Source of the DNA: CABRXV01 sp900754955
GTDB taxonomy: Bacteria; Actinomycetota; Coriobacteriia; Coriobacteriales; Eggerthellaceae
Assembly (NCBI GenBank): GCA_902475005.1
Contig: CABRXV010000027.1
Coordinates: 1 to 25,537, forward strand
DNA: 25,537 nt
Direction of reading: 5' to 3'
In this document: in pieces, positions 6,659-14,360 of the stretch
Layout: each line of letters opens with the position of its first letter
Position numbering within the stretch: position 1 is the stretch's first letter
Translations under genes and position numbers: made by a program
The notes under the pieces: generated by a model
Told to the model about the DNA's origin: nothing
Seen by the model: only the letters and a program-made list of their open reading frames with translations
Databases searched by the model: none

Positions 6659-8778
6659 GGCGATCTTTGATACGCGACGAGAAGGGGCTGACGACGGTGG
6701 GCATGGTGGTGGCCCTGCTCGTTTCGCTGGCGCTTATCTTCTCGTCTGCCCAGCTGTATCGCATCGAGTCGTCTTCTGCTGCGGTTCAAGAGGTTGCCGA
6801 TGCCGCTGCGCTTGCTGCCGAGAACGAGGTCGCCGAGTTCATGGTTGCCGTTCGCGTATGCGATGCGGCGGTGCTTTCGATGTCGCTGCTGTCGGTGTGC
6901 CTGTACGGAGCGGGCGTCGTCGCGCTTTGCGTCCCCGCTGGTGCTTCCGTTGCGGCAAAGCTCATCGAGTATGCAGGTAAGGTTGCGCAGACGCGCGATG
7001 CGTTCGCCGAGAAAGCGTCGAAGGGGCTTGACGCTCTGCAGAGGGCGCTGCCCTTCATGGCGGCTGCCAATGCAGCGTCGGTCGCATCGGCGAACAACGG
7101 GGGCGTAATGAACGCGCAGTACTGCGCCGCCGCCATACTGGTGCCCGCATCGGGCGTGGATATAGCGATAGCGCAAGACGAGGGGGTCGACGAGCTCGGG
7201 CAGGATGTCGAGGGGAGCGCCGACGCCATCAGCGAAGCGGCACTTGAAGCCGAGCGTGCCGCCGAGCGGGCTCAGGAGTTTAAGAAGGCGGCGTTTGAGC
7301 GTGACTGCGGCGCAGCTCCCGGGTACTGCATGTACGAGCGCGCCGAGAGCCTCGCAGGGCTCGACGCCGCGCTCAACCCGCTCTATCAAAGCGTTGACTC
7401 GTGGTCGTTTTCGGTTGCCCTGTCGCGCGCGCAGTCATATTACGCAGCGCGTTTGGCCAACGAGAAGCCGACGTCTTCAAACGTCGAGGCGCAGGCTGAC
7501 TCCGCTCTGCGTAAGCGGTTCTACGCATATGCCGTCGATCTGCTGGCTACGGGGTACGTTCGCGAAGACGAGGCTTCGTTCGATGCGTTCTTCCCTCGCC
7601 TGTTTCGCAACACCGACGAAATGCGCGAGACGGCGCTGTATGACGAAGCGGCGTACCCCGTGACGTCGCGCGGCGGTTCCTTGACGATGCACGCATGGGA
7701 CGGGTGTCCTGAAGCTGCGGGTTTTGAGCGGCGCGGAACGCTGCGCGAGCTTGACGGAGGGGGTTTTGCGACCTGCGAGAGCTGCGCGTTCACGGTGTCG
7801 AGCATGGGAAATGTGGCGGCGGCGTCAACGTCGATCGACAACGGTTTCGAGTACCACTACGCCGCCGTCGCAGAAGCAGCGGAAGGGTACGAGAGGGCAT
7901 ATGCGGAATACCTTCCGCAGGCTCAGGCTGTGAAAGACGAGGCGGCGCCGCTTCTCAAGGCATGCGCTGAGCTCGCGCAAGGTATGGGGGACGCGCGCAT
8001 AAGTGCGACACCTCCTGGCTACAAAGGGGCGATCGCTCTTGTGGCGAACGTAGGGGAGGCTCCCGCCGATGCGGGTTTTTCGAACCTGTTCGCGGGATCG
8101 TCCCATGCGCTCGGCATGCGGGCGGCTGTTTCGGGTGCGACGCTTGTTCCCGATGCGGCGCACGACGGCACTTCAGTCATCTCGTCGCTGCTCGACGGGC
8201 TCAAACAAGACGGGGGTGCGGCGGTGGGCGCTGCGGGCATTGTGCTCGATTGCTGGTCGGGTCTGCTCAGCGTGTACGCGGCTGGGCAAGAAGGACTGAC
8301 ATCGGCCATCGAGCAGGCGCTCGGGTCTCTCCCTCTAGTGGGGCCGAGCGGCTTGGGGACGTGGGCGGCCGATCGGCTGCGTGAGGCGATTGCTGCGGTT
8401 GGCTTGCAGCCGGTGGAGCTTGACGCGCTCAAACCGCTTCTCGTCAATACGGCGCACATCGCCCGCGCTGACGAAGGGGGCTTCTCGGTGGCGTTCAGGG
8501 AAGCGAAGCAGCGTGCGCTGTCTCTGTCGGCTTCATCGACAAGCTTGTTCACTGCGCTGGTTGACGATGTCGAGACGGGCGCATACGACGCTATCGAGAA
8601 GGTCGAAGGAGGCGTGGTCATTGCCGTCATCGACTTTCCCGTCGGCGGCCTTGAGATTCCTCTCACGTTGGCTCTGCCACCGTCGATCGCGCAGCGGGCC
8701 GAAGGTTTCGTCGAACAATGCTTCGCCGCCGTTCGGGGTCTTGAGGCGTTTTGGGGAGGTGAGGGCTCGTGGGCGTAG
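6655..8778 (+). CDS. Large TadG-like pilus-associated protein
   Basis: A 707-residue protein with one N-terminal hydrophobic helix (MVVALLVSLALIFSSAQLY), then AAVQEVADAAALAAENEVAEF. The (V)ADAAALAA run is characteristic of TadG-like proteins. A second hydrophobic stretch (VLSMSLLSVCLYGAGVVALCVPAG) lies near residue 80. The rest is Ala-rich, partly helical (SEAALEAERAAERAQEFKKAAFE), with scattered cysteines (DCGAAPGYC, ATCESCAF). The leader MRRSLIRDEKG|LTTVG resembles a prepilin site but lacks Glu at +5. ATG 6655 overlaps the upstream stop (ATGA) and lies eight bases after AGGG, so it is preferred over ATG 6649 or TTG 6637. It is probably a tip or surface adhesive component (inference); function unproven. 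Confidence 0.72.
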   Translation: MRRSLIRDEKGLTTVGMVVALLVSLALIFSSAQLYRIESSSAAVQEVADAAALAAENEVAEFMVAVRVCDAAVLSMSLLSVCLYGAGVVALCVPAGASVAAKLIEYAGKVAQTRDAFAEKASKGLDALQRALPFMAAANAASVASANNGGVMNAQYCAAAILVPASGVDIAIAQDEGVDELGQDVEGSADAISEAALEAERAAERAQEFKKAAFERDCGAAPGYCMYERAESLAGLDAALNPLYQSVDSWSFSVALSRAQSYYAARLANEKPTSSNVEAQADSALRKRFYAYAVDLLATGYVREDEASFDAFFPRLFRNTDEMRETALYDEAAYPVTSRGGSLTMHAWDGCPEAAGFERRGTLRELDGGGFATCESCAFTVSSMGNVAAASTSIDNGFEYHYAAVAEAAEGYERAYAEYLPQAQAVKDEAAPLLKACAELAQGMGDARISATPPGYKGAIALVANVGEAPADAGFSNLFAGSSHALGMRAAVSGATLVPDAAHDGTSVISSLLDGLKQDGGAAVGAAGIVLDCWSGLLSVYAAGQEGLTSAIEQALGSLPLVGPSGLGTWAADRLREAIAAVGLQPVELDALKPLLVNTAHIARADEGGFSVAFREAKQRALSLSASSTSLFTALVDDVETGAYDAIEKVEGGVVIAVIDFPVGGLEIPLTLALPPSIAQRAEGFVEQCFAAVRGLEAFWGGEGSWA

Positions 8779-9230
8779 GTCGTCTGGTTGGGGGCGCACA
8801 GCGCTTGGTGCGCAACGACAGGGGACAGATGTCGGTGGAGCTGGCTTTGGTTCTTCCCGTGGCGCTGATCGTCGCCGTTGTGGCCGTCAACGCGATGGTG
8901 TTTTTCTCCGAGTGCGCTGCATTCGATCGCGTAGGGAGAAATGCGGTGCGTATCTGCGCGACGTCTCCGGCGTACGAGCAGGGGCTCGATCAGTCGATTG
9001 CGCAGGTGGAAGCTCTCATCGTCCAGTCGTTGGACGTATCAGAAGGAGACGTCGATGTTTCTGGCTATCGCAGCGAGTGGGGGCACACCACGTTTGAGAT
9101 GACGCTCACGTACCGTCCGACGTTGTTCGGGCTTGGCATGAGAGATGAGGTTCTCGGCGTGGCGCTGCCGTCGCTGACCCACACGGAGAAGATCACTGTC
9201 GACTGCTACAAACCAGGCATGGTCGTGTGA
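8769..9230 (+). CDS. Second TadE-like pseudopilin
   Basis: A 153-residue protein starting at GTG, preceded by a GAGGTGAGGG ribosome-binding region and overlapping the upstream stop. The leader ends NDRG and the mature part begins QMSVELALVLPVALIVAVVAVNA. This gives a prepilin-type site after Gly19 with Glu24 at +5 and one membrane helix. The downstream domain includes SECAAFDRVGRNAVRICAT, a typical TadE-like stretch, and a beta-rich C-terminal half (HTTFEMTLTYRPTLFGLG). Likely a minor pseudopilin working with the protein at 6140-6658. Confidence 0.82.
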   Translation: MGVGRLVGGAQRLVRNDRGQMSVELALVLPVALIVAVVAVNAMVFFSECAAFDRVGRNAVRICATSPAYEQGLDQSIAQVEALIVQSLDVSEGDVDVSGYRSEWGHTTFEMTLTYRPTLFGLGMRDEVLGVALPSLTHTEKITVDCYKPGMVV

Positions 9231-9240
9231 GGAGGATGGC

Positions 9241-9804
9241 ATGGGAAGTAACGAGCGGGCGGTCGAGCGCGAGAAGCGGACTCGTTTGGGGCGGGCGGTG
9301 GCAATCGTGGTGATCATGGCTGTAGCGCTCGCGGCTGCGATCTGGATGAGCGGAGGAAGCGCGTCGTCGTCGGGGGAGAGGGGCGGACCGCATGTTCCGT
9401 CTTTGTCGTACGAGCAGGCGCTCTCCCAGGAGGTCCAGGGCGATATCGGAGCGGCCGATGTTTTGGAGCGGGCGGGGTTCGTTTCGATTGCGAAGGCGGA
9501 GGTGCCTGCGTGGTTTGCGGAGGAGCTTCTTCCTGTCGAGATGCTCGAGCAGGGGGCGGCGACGCAGGATTGGTCGGTGGTGCGTTTCGAGGACGCGCGA
9601 GCTCCCGCGGCCGCGCTTGATGGCATCGCAGCCGTCCTGACGGAAAAGGGCTGGTCGGGGTATGAGAGTTCCGCAGCGGGGACGGCGACGTTTGTGAAGG
9701 AAGGGGGAGCATGCCGGTGGGCAATGGTGTCGTGTATGGAGGTGGGCGGCGTGACGAGCGTGGTGATGACGCTTCAGCGTACGGAGCGGTCCGCGTCGTC
9801 CTAG
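9241..9804 (+). CDS. Membrane-anchored protein of unknown function in the pilus operon
   Basis: I do not recognise a family. A 187-residue protein with a charged N-terminus (NERAVEREKRTRLGR), one membrane helix (AVAIVVIMAVALAAAIWM, about 19-36) and a Ser/Gly-rich spacer. The extracytoplasmic domain of about 135 residues contains paired features such as EVPAWFAEELLPVEMLEQGA, AVLTEKGWSGYES and two cysteines (GGACRWAMVSCMEV). The arrangement suggests a small anchored accessory protein of the pilus. GAGGAGG precedes the ATG closely. The last 94 bases overlap the DUF192 gene. Confidence 0.7.
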   Translation: MGSNERAVEREKRTRLGRAVAIVVIMAVALAAAIWMSGGSASSSGERGGPHVPSLSYEQALSQEVQGDIGAADVLERAGFVSIAKAEVPAWFAEELLPVEMLEQGAATQDWSVVRFEDARAPAAALDGIAAVLTEKGWSGYESSAAGTATFVKEGGACRWAMVSCMEVGGVTSVVMTLQRTERSASS

Positions 9805-10175
9805 CAACGAAGTTGCTCGATCGCCTGCGCGGACTGCTGTTTCGTCGGCCTTGCGCGAATTTGGTCCTCGTCCTTTCGCCGTGCCGCGATGTGCATACCG
9901 TTGGCATGCAGCATCGGCTGGACATCGCCTTTCTGTCGCGGGACGGGATCGTTGTCGCCGTGGAGAGGGATGTGGGCCCTTGGCGGAGGGTGAGATGTAA
10001 GCGCGCTGCAGCGGTTCTCGAGCGGTTTGCCCAGGCAGGCGCTTGGGTTGAGGCGGGCGATGAGACGGGTTTGCTGTTCGGATGGCCGAAAGAAGGAACA
10101 CTCGGCGTTCGCACGAGGGAAAGGAGAAACGGTGGCGGTGAAGACATGCCCCGTCTGCAAGACGAAGCTCTTTGA
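9711..10175 (+). CDS. DUF192 family protein
   Basis: A 154-residue protein. The family core runs from about residue 27: LATKLLDRLRGLLFRRP, then LVLSPCRDVHTVGMQHRLDIAFLSRDGIVVAVERDVGPW. This matches the DUF192 pattern of an RxxGLMFR-like segment followed by a (W/V)x-M-x-x-x-LDIAFLD strand. No signal peptide is visible, unlike many DUF192 proteins. The molecular function of the family is not established. The ATG is chosen for the strong AAGGAAGGGGGAG just upstream; this makes a long 94-base overlap with the preceding gene. The 3' end overlaps the next gene by 44 bases. The last 25 residues are outside the family core. Confidence 0.8.
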   Translation: MPVGNGVVYGGGRRDERGDDASAYGAVRVVLATKLLDRLRGLLFRRPCANLVLVLSPCRDVHTVGMQHRLDIAFLSRDGIVVAVERDVGPWRRVRCKRAAAVLERFAQAGAWVEAGDETGLLFGWPKEGTLGVRTRERRNGGGEDMPRLQDEAL

Positions 10176-10605
10176 GGATATGGACACGTGCTTCGGGTGC
10201 ATGCATCGGTTCGACACCGATGTGGATTCGGGCGCGCGTCAGCGTGACGATGTCGAAGGCGAGACGCCGCATCCGAGCGCATCGAGAGAGGCTGGGAGTG
10301 CGGAGGCGGAGGTGAGCGCAAGCTCTGGAGAACCTGCGGGAGACGAGGGGGCTTCGGGTTGCGGGGAATCCAAAGGAAATGGGAGCGGCGCGCCTTCGCA
10401 GCTGGCCTCGAGGCTGCCTTCCATCTCCGTCGATCGTGACGAGCGCGTTTCGCCTGCAGGAGGGGAGCGCGGGTGCGTGGAAATCAGGCTCGAAGTGAAG
10501 CGCGATGAGCGGCTCGTGCAATCGTGGACGGTCGAGCTTCCTTTCGAGCGGCTGCGGGATGCGGGCGCAGATGACATCGAGGAGGAGCCGTTCGAGCCCG
10601 CATAG
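10132..10605 (+). CDS. Zinc-ribbon protein, last gene of the pilus operon
   Basis: A 157-residue protein starting at GTG after AAAGGAG. The N-terminus is a zinc ribbon, CPVCKTKLFEDMDTCFGC, with two CxxC knuckles at about residues 6-23. A long acidic, Ser/Gly-rich linker follows (about 30-110). A C-terminal segment (CVEIRLEVKRDERLVQSWTVELPFERL) looks like a pair of beta strands. It is probably cytoplasmic, as no membrane helix or signal is seen. The layout of zinc ribbon, disordered linker and small beta domain suggests a regulatory or scaffold role, but I cannot name a family. It is followed by the operon terminator. Confidence 0.72.
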   Translation: MAVKTCPVCKTKLFEDMDTCFGCMHRFDTDVDSGARQRDDVEGETPHPSASREAGSAEAEVSASSGEPAGDEGASGCGESKGNGSGAPSQLASRLPSISVDRDERVSPAGGERGCVEIRLEVKRDERLVQSWTVELPFERLRDAGADDIEEEPFEPA

Positions 10606-10722
10606 CGTTCGTAGGGAGTTTGAGGGGCGGCGCCTGGGCACTTCGGCGATGTCGGCTCATCTGCGCGCATCGAACGAACGAGCCTTCTGCGTGCTGCTGG
10701 CTTGCTGGCACCGCAGAAACGG

Positions 10723-10751
10723 AAACGCCCCGCAAATCCTGCGGGGCGTTT
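10723..10751. terminator. Bidirectional terminator between convergent genes
   Basis: A perfect 12-bp stem (AAACGCCCCGCA / TGCGGGGCGTTT) with a five-base loop AATCC. It lies between the end of the pilus operon (+) and the end of the ModE-like gene (-). The TTT or AAA ends of the stem supply short U runs in both directions. Confidence 0.8.
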
Positions 10752-10780
10752 GAAAATCAACCAGACGAGATCGCGCGCGT

Positions 10781-11134
10781 TTACTGCACGAGGTCTTCGA
10801 AAGACTTCTGCGCCTGCTCGCACAGCATGTTGTCGATGGCGAGGTACGTGTCGAGGAGCTTGTTCCCGGCTTCGGTGAGCTCGCTGCCGTGTGCGCCGTC
10901 GCGGTTAAGAAGCTGGATGCCGAGAGCCGCCTCGGTGTCTTTGATGATGCGCCACGCCTTGCTGTAGGCCATACCCATGTTCTTCGCAGCAGCGTTGAGC
11001 GAGCCGCGCTCTCTTACGCCGAGGCACAGATCGGCGATGCCGCGTCCGAATACCGACCCGCTTTCGGATTCGGAGTTCTTGACGGAAAGCCGTACCACCG
11101 TATCAAGCTTCTTCAGCTGGTCCAAAGGTTCCAT
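10781..11134 (-). CDS. ModE/LysR-type winged helix-turn-helix regulator
   Basis: A 117-residue protein. The DNA-binding domain contains RGIADLCLGVRERGSLNAAAKNMGMAYSKAWRIIKDTEAALGIQLLNRD, then GSELTEAGNKLLDTY. This is the N-terminal winged helix shared by ModE and LysR-type regulators (RGSLNAAAKxxGMAYSKAWR is the ModE-like variant). There is no molybdate-binding (MOP) domain or LysR effector domain, so it is DNA-binding only. GGGAT lies a few bases before the ATG. It follows thrC on the same strand but a hairpin separates them, and its targets cannot be read from the sequence. Confidence 0.85.
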   Translation of the reverse strand: MEPLDQLKKLDTVVRLSVKNSESESGSVFGRGIADLCLGVRERGSLNAAAKNMGMAYSKAWRIIKDTEAALGIQLLNRDGAHGSELTEAGNKLLDTYLAIDNMLCEQAQKSFEDLVQ

Positions 11135-11212
11135 GAATCATCCCTTCGTTGACATGGCGCATGCGCAGCGCGCGATTACAGCGGGCTTTCGTTTGCCTCG
11201 GTTATGCTTCTG

Positions 11213-11236
11213 AGCGGCGGAAAGGCTTCCGCCGCT
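11213..11236. terminator. Hairpin at the end of thrC, probable terminator
   Basis: A perfect 10-bp stem (AGCGGCGGAA / TTCCGCCGCT) with loop AGGC, 17 bases beyond the thrC stop. The minus-strand side lacks a U tail, while the plus-strand side has CTATTTT, so termination of thrC is likely but not certain. Confidence 0.55.
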
Positions 11237-11252
11237 CTATTTTCGCACGGTT

Positions 11253-12833
11253 TTAGGACCTGCGCTCTAAAAAATTTCTTGCAGCGTCTTCGATGCTCGC
11301 CACATCGCCGTCGATGACTTCCGAGAAACGCGCGGGCAGATGGTCGAGCGAGGCGAGGCCAGCGGGGATGTCGTGCTTGCCCGTTTCGTCGGCGATACGC
11401 TCGTTGAGCTGGCATCCCGTCAACGCGGCGGCATCGGCGGGCAGGTCGCCGTCGGGGGCGATACCGTGCAGGGCGCGGAACACGCTTGGTCCGAATTTCG
11501 CCCAGTGCGCCGTGGCGGCAACGAGGACGGGGTTGTCGCCACGCAGCCTCTCGGCGGCGGCGTAGGCGATGGCGGTGTGAGGATCGAGCAGGTAGTCCTG
11601 CTCTTCGAGCACACGCTTGATGGTGGCGAGGCATTCGGCGTTGTCGACCGAGTCGGCGGCGAAGGTCGCGCGAACGGCGGCGAAGGTCTCTTCGTCGACG
11701 CGGAAGCAGCGGTTGGTGGAGAGGTCGTTCATCCACCCTGCGATCGCAGCGCTGTTGCGGCCCGTGAGCTCGAAGAGCTGGCGCTCGAGGTTGGACGAGA
11801 TGAGGATGTCCATCGAGGGCGCTGGCGTGAGCATGAAGGGGCGATCGGAGATGTCGTACGTGCCGGTGTTGATGAAGTCGGTGAGTACGCGATTCTCATT
11901 GCTCGCGCACAGCAGGCGCTCGATCGGCGCACCGATGCGCTTGGCGTACCATGCGGCGAGGATGTTGCCGAAATTGCCCGTGGGCACGCAAACGTCGATG
12001 GGGCTGCCCTTCGCGATCTTGCCTGCGGCGACGAGCTCGGCGTAGCTCGACAGATAGTACACGACCTGCGGGAGGAGGCGTCCCCAGTTGATGGAGTTCG
12101 CGCTCGAGAGCGCGATGCCGTAGTCGGAGAGGAGCTCGGCGGCGAACTGCTCGTCGGAGAACGCGCGCTTGACGCCCGTCTGGCAGTCGTCGAAATTGCC
12201 GCGCACGGCCCAGACCTGGACGTTCGATCCCGTGGTCGTCACCATCTGCTTGCGTTGGATGTCGCTGACGCCGCCGTCGGGGAACAGCACGCCGATCGAC
12301 ACGCCGGGCGCGTCTTTGAAGCCCTCGAGTGCCGCCTTGCCCGTATCGCCCGACGTGGCGACGAGGATGCAGAACTCGTGGTCGAGCTCGCCGCGTGCGC
12401 GGAGCGCCTGCGCGCTTGCGGAGAAGAAACGCGGAAGGCACTGAAGCGCCATGTCCTTGAAGGCGCTCGTGGGACCGTGCCACAGCTCGAGCATGTGGAT
12501 GCCGTTGTCGAGTGTCGTGATCGGGCAGATATCGGGCGTGTCGAAGTTGTCGCCGTACGCCTGACCCATGAGCGTTGCGATCTCTTCATCGGGGAGATCA
12601 ACGTTGAACGCGCGGTAGACGAGTGCGGCGCGCTCCGCATAGGGCAGCTGTGCGAGTCCGCAGATCTCGTCGAGCGTCAGCGCGGGGACCTCCTCGGGGA
12701 CGAAGAGCCCGCCGCCAGGAGCGAGGCCGTCGACGACGGCGCGGGTGAACGGAACTGCCTCACCGCACTTCCCGCGGGTGTCGATGTAGCGGTTCTGTCC
12801 GAAAAACGAGGCGCGATCGGTTTTTTGCGTCAT
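11253..12833 (-). CDS. thrC: Threonine synthase
   Basis: A 526-residue PLP enzyme converting O-phosphohomoserine to threonine. Features include the N-terminal YIDTRG segment, GGLFVPEEVP, and the PLP lysine in HGPTSAFKDMALQ (Lys126). VATSGDTGKAAL and FPDGGVSDIQRKQM follow, with SANSINWGRLLPQVVYY and VPTGNFGNILAAWYAK in the core. The length and motifs fit the long class of threonine synthases. It starts with MTQKTDRASFFG; an AAAGAG site precedes the ATG on the minus strand. It is transcribed divergently from the SGNH hydrolase. Confidence 0.96.
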   Translation of the reverse strand: MTQKTDRASFFGQNRYIDTRGKCGEAVPFTRAVVDGLAPGGGLFVPEEVPALTLDEICGLAQLPYAERAALVYRAFNVDLPDEEIATLMGQAYGDNFDTPDICPITTLDNGIHMLELWHGPTSAFKDMALQCLPRFFSASAQALRARGELDHEFCILVATSGDTGKAALEGFKDAPGVSIGVLFPDGGVSDIQRKQMVTTTGSNVQVWAVRGNFDDCQTGVKRAFSDEQFAAELLSDYGIALSSANSINWGRLLPQVVYYLSSYAELVAAGKIAKGSPIDVCVPTGNFGNILAAWYAKRIGAPIERLLCASNENRVLTDFINTGTYDISDRPFMLTPAPSMDILISSNLERQLFELTGRNSAAIAGWMNDLSTNRCFRVDEETFAAVRATFAADSVDNAECLATIKRVLEEQDYLLDPHTAIAYAAAERLRGDNPVLVAATAHWAKFGPSVFRALHGIAPDGDLPADAAALTGCQLNERIADETGKHDIPAGLASLDHLPARFSEVIDGDVASIEDAARNFLERRS

Positions 12834-12868
12834 GGGAACTCTTTCTTGATAGGAGGCGGATGCAAGTC

Positions 12869-12876
12869 AGTATACT
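12869..12876. promoter_or_regulatory. Candidate shared -10 region between thrC and the hydrolase
   Basis: AGTATACT is a perfect 8-bp palindrome containing TATACT on both strands, in an AT-rich patch between divergent genes. On the + strand a TTGATA lies at 12846-12851 with a long 19-base spacer. On the - strand TTGAGA (complement of 12889-12894) lies only 14 bases away. Neither spacing is ideal. Confidence 0.35.
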
Positions 12877-12970
12877 AAAGCGCGCATATCTCAAGTTCGT
12901 TTCGCGCGAGGATTTCGCCGAGCAGCGCAGAGCGGTGTCCCTGCAGCGTGCACGGCCGAGAGGGGACGAC

Positions 12971-13912
12971 ATGACGCAGCGCGCTTTTTCGATCATCGGC
13001 GACTCGGTTTCGACGTTCGAGGGCCTGGTTGCTCCGGGCAATCGCGTGTACTACGAGGGCGCTGCGCTCGAGGCGACGGGCGTGCTTGCCGCGGAGGACA
13101 CCTGGTGGATGCGCGCCATGACGAAACTTGGCGGCCGCTTTCTGGCGAACGCATCATATTCGGCGTCTCTCGTGGAGGGTGCGGGCTTCCCGGCGGGGTC
13201 GTCTCCTGAGCGCGCGGCGCAGATCCTCGGACCGAACGGCGAGGCCCCCGATGTCGTGTGGGTGTTTATGGGCATCAACGATTACGGATGGGGCGGTGCG
13301 CGTCAGCAGGCGGAGGGCCACGGAGTTGCCGCGCCGACGTGCCTCGACCTGTCGGCGGTGCCCGAGCGCGAAGCGGCGCTTGCGCCCGCAGATGCGCTCG
13401 AGGGCTTCGCGCGCGCATACGGCCAGCTGCTCGAGAACGTGCGCCGCTGCGCCCCTGCGGCTGACGTGTGGTGCCTGACGCTGCTGCCCTCGCGCTCGCG
13501 CGAGCTTGATCACCCCTCGTTCTGCTATCGCCTGCGCGGCGTGCATCTCGACGAGTACAACGACGCGATTCGCGCGGCGGCGACCCAGCACGGCTGCAAG
13601 GTGGTTGACACGCGTGCGTACGGGTTCGAATACGAGTCGGTCGACGGAACGCATCCGACGAAGCGCGGCATGGAGCAGATCGCCGATCTCGTGATCGCCG
13701 CGATGGCGGCCGCGGGAGACGAGGCGGCGCAGCGCGCATGCGCGAGCAGCGGCGCGGACGCCGGCGCTCTTCCGTCGTATCCCGAGCATCTGCGTGCGCA
13801 CGACTGGTGCGATCGCGCGTCGTGCATCGGCTGCACGTGGGCGCGCAGCACGGGCTGCCAGTGGGCGTGCGTGTGCGAGGCGCCGTCCTCCGTTTTCGGC
13901 AATCGTTCATAA
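12971..13912 (+). CDS. SGNH/GDSL-family hydrolase with Cys-rich tail
   Basis: A 313-residue protein. Block I is FSIIGDSVSTFEG (nucleophile Ser12), block III is VFMGINDYGWGG, and block V is DGTHPTKRGMEQIADLV with the catalytic Asp/His pair. These are the motifs of SGNH ester hydrolases; the substrate is unknown. No signal peptide precedes the nucleophile, so it is probably cytoplasmic. The last 35 residues are cysteine-rich (HDWCDRASCIGCTWARSTGC, then QWACVCE), possibly metal-binding. ATG 12971 follows GAGAGGGG; an in-frame ATG at 12860 would add residues unlike the family. Confidence 0.82.
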   Translation: MTQRAFSIIGDSVSTFEGLVAPGNRVYYEGAALEATGVLAAEDTWWMRAMTKLGGRFLANASYSASLVEGAGFPAGSSPERAAQILGPNGEAPDVVWVFMGINDYGWGGARQQAEGHGVAAPTCLDLSAVPEREAALAPADALEGFARAYGQLLENVRRCAPAADVWCLTLLPSRSRELDHPSFCYRLRGVHLDEYNDAIRAAATQHGCKVVDTRAYGFEYESVDGTHPTKRGMEQIADLVIAAMAAAGDEAAQRACASSGADAGALPSYPEHLRAHDWCDRASCIGCTWARSTGCQWACVCEAPSSVFGNRS

Positions 13913-13960
13913 AAGATCGAAAAAAGTTTCCCACGGCTTTCTTTTTGCAAAAGTTTACCG

Positions 13961-13988
13961 TAGAATACTCCCGTTACGTAACAACGGA
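13961..13988 (+). promoter_or_regulatory. Candidate promoter/operator of the feoA pair
   Basis: TAGAAT (13961-13966) is a good -10-like hexamer. It is followed by a 10-bp palindrome GTTACGTAAC (13973-13982) and an overlapping CCGTT...AACGG inverted repeat (13971-13988). A palindrome just at the expected transcription start upstream of iron-uptake genes is a sensible place for a metal-regulator operator. No known consensus is matched. Confidence 0.35.
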
Positions 13989-13993
13989 CGTCG

Positions 13994-14287
13994 ATGGGAA
14001 ACGAGATGCAAAACATCATGGCTATCGATACGGGCGCGTCTGCGGCGCCGCAGGCGTCGGTGCGCATGCAGCAGATGCCGCTGTCGTTTTTGAAGAGCGG
14101 CGAGTGCGCACGCGTTGTCAAGGTGCGCGGAAAAGGCGACGTTCATCATCACCTCGAGAACCTCGGTTTCGTCGAAGGTGCTGAAGTACGTGTCGTTTCC
14201 GAGCAGGCGGGAAATCTGATCGTCGAGATCAAGGGGTCCCAGGTTGCCTTGGACCGATCGATCGCCTCGAAGATCATCGTGTGCTAG
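13994..14287 (+). CDS. feoA: FeoA domain protein (first)
   Basis: A 97-residue protein. The SH3-like FeoA core is at about 30-97: LKSGECARVVKVRGKGDVHHHLENLGFVEGAEVRVVSEQAGNLIVEIKGSQVALDRSIASKIIV. FeoA proteins support FeoB-mediated ferrous iron uptake from the cytoplasm. The core carries a HHH run where other FeoA proteins often have arginines. The first 28 residues are extra. The ribosome-binding site for ATG 13994 is weak; ATG 14006, with GGGAAAC upstream, is an equally good start. Confidence 0.88.
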   Translation: MGNEMQNIMAIDTGASAAPQASVRMQQMPLSFLKSGECARVVKVRGKGDVHHHLENLGFVEGAEVRVVSEQAGNLIVEIKGSQVALDRSIASKIIVC

Positions 14288-14360
14288 ACGCCTCTGGCAA
14301 ACGGTGCCGGGGCGTTGCGCCCATTGACGGGATGCTGTCAGATAAACGAGGAAGGGCGAG

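Noticed and set aside
11340..12878. Long plus-strand open frame opposite thrC
   Set aside because: Low-complexity Gly/Val/Arg/Glu composition with no family motif, while the minus strand encodes complete threonine synthase.
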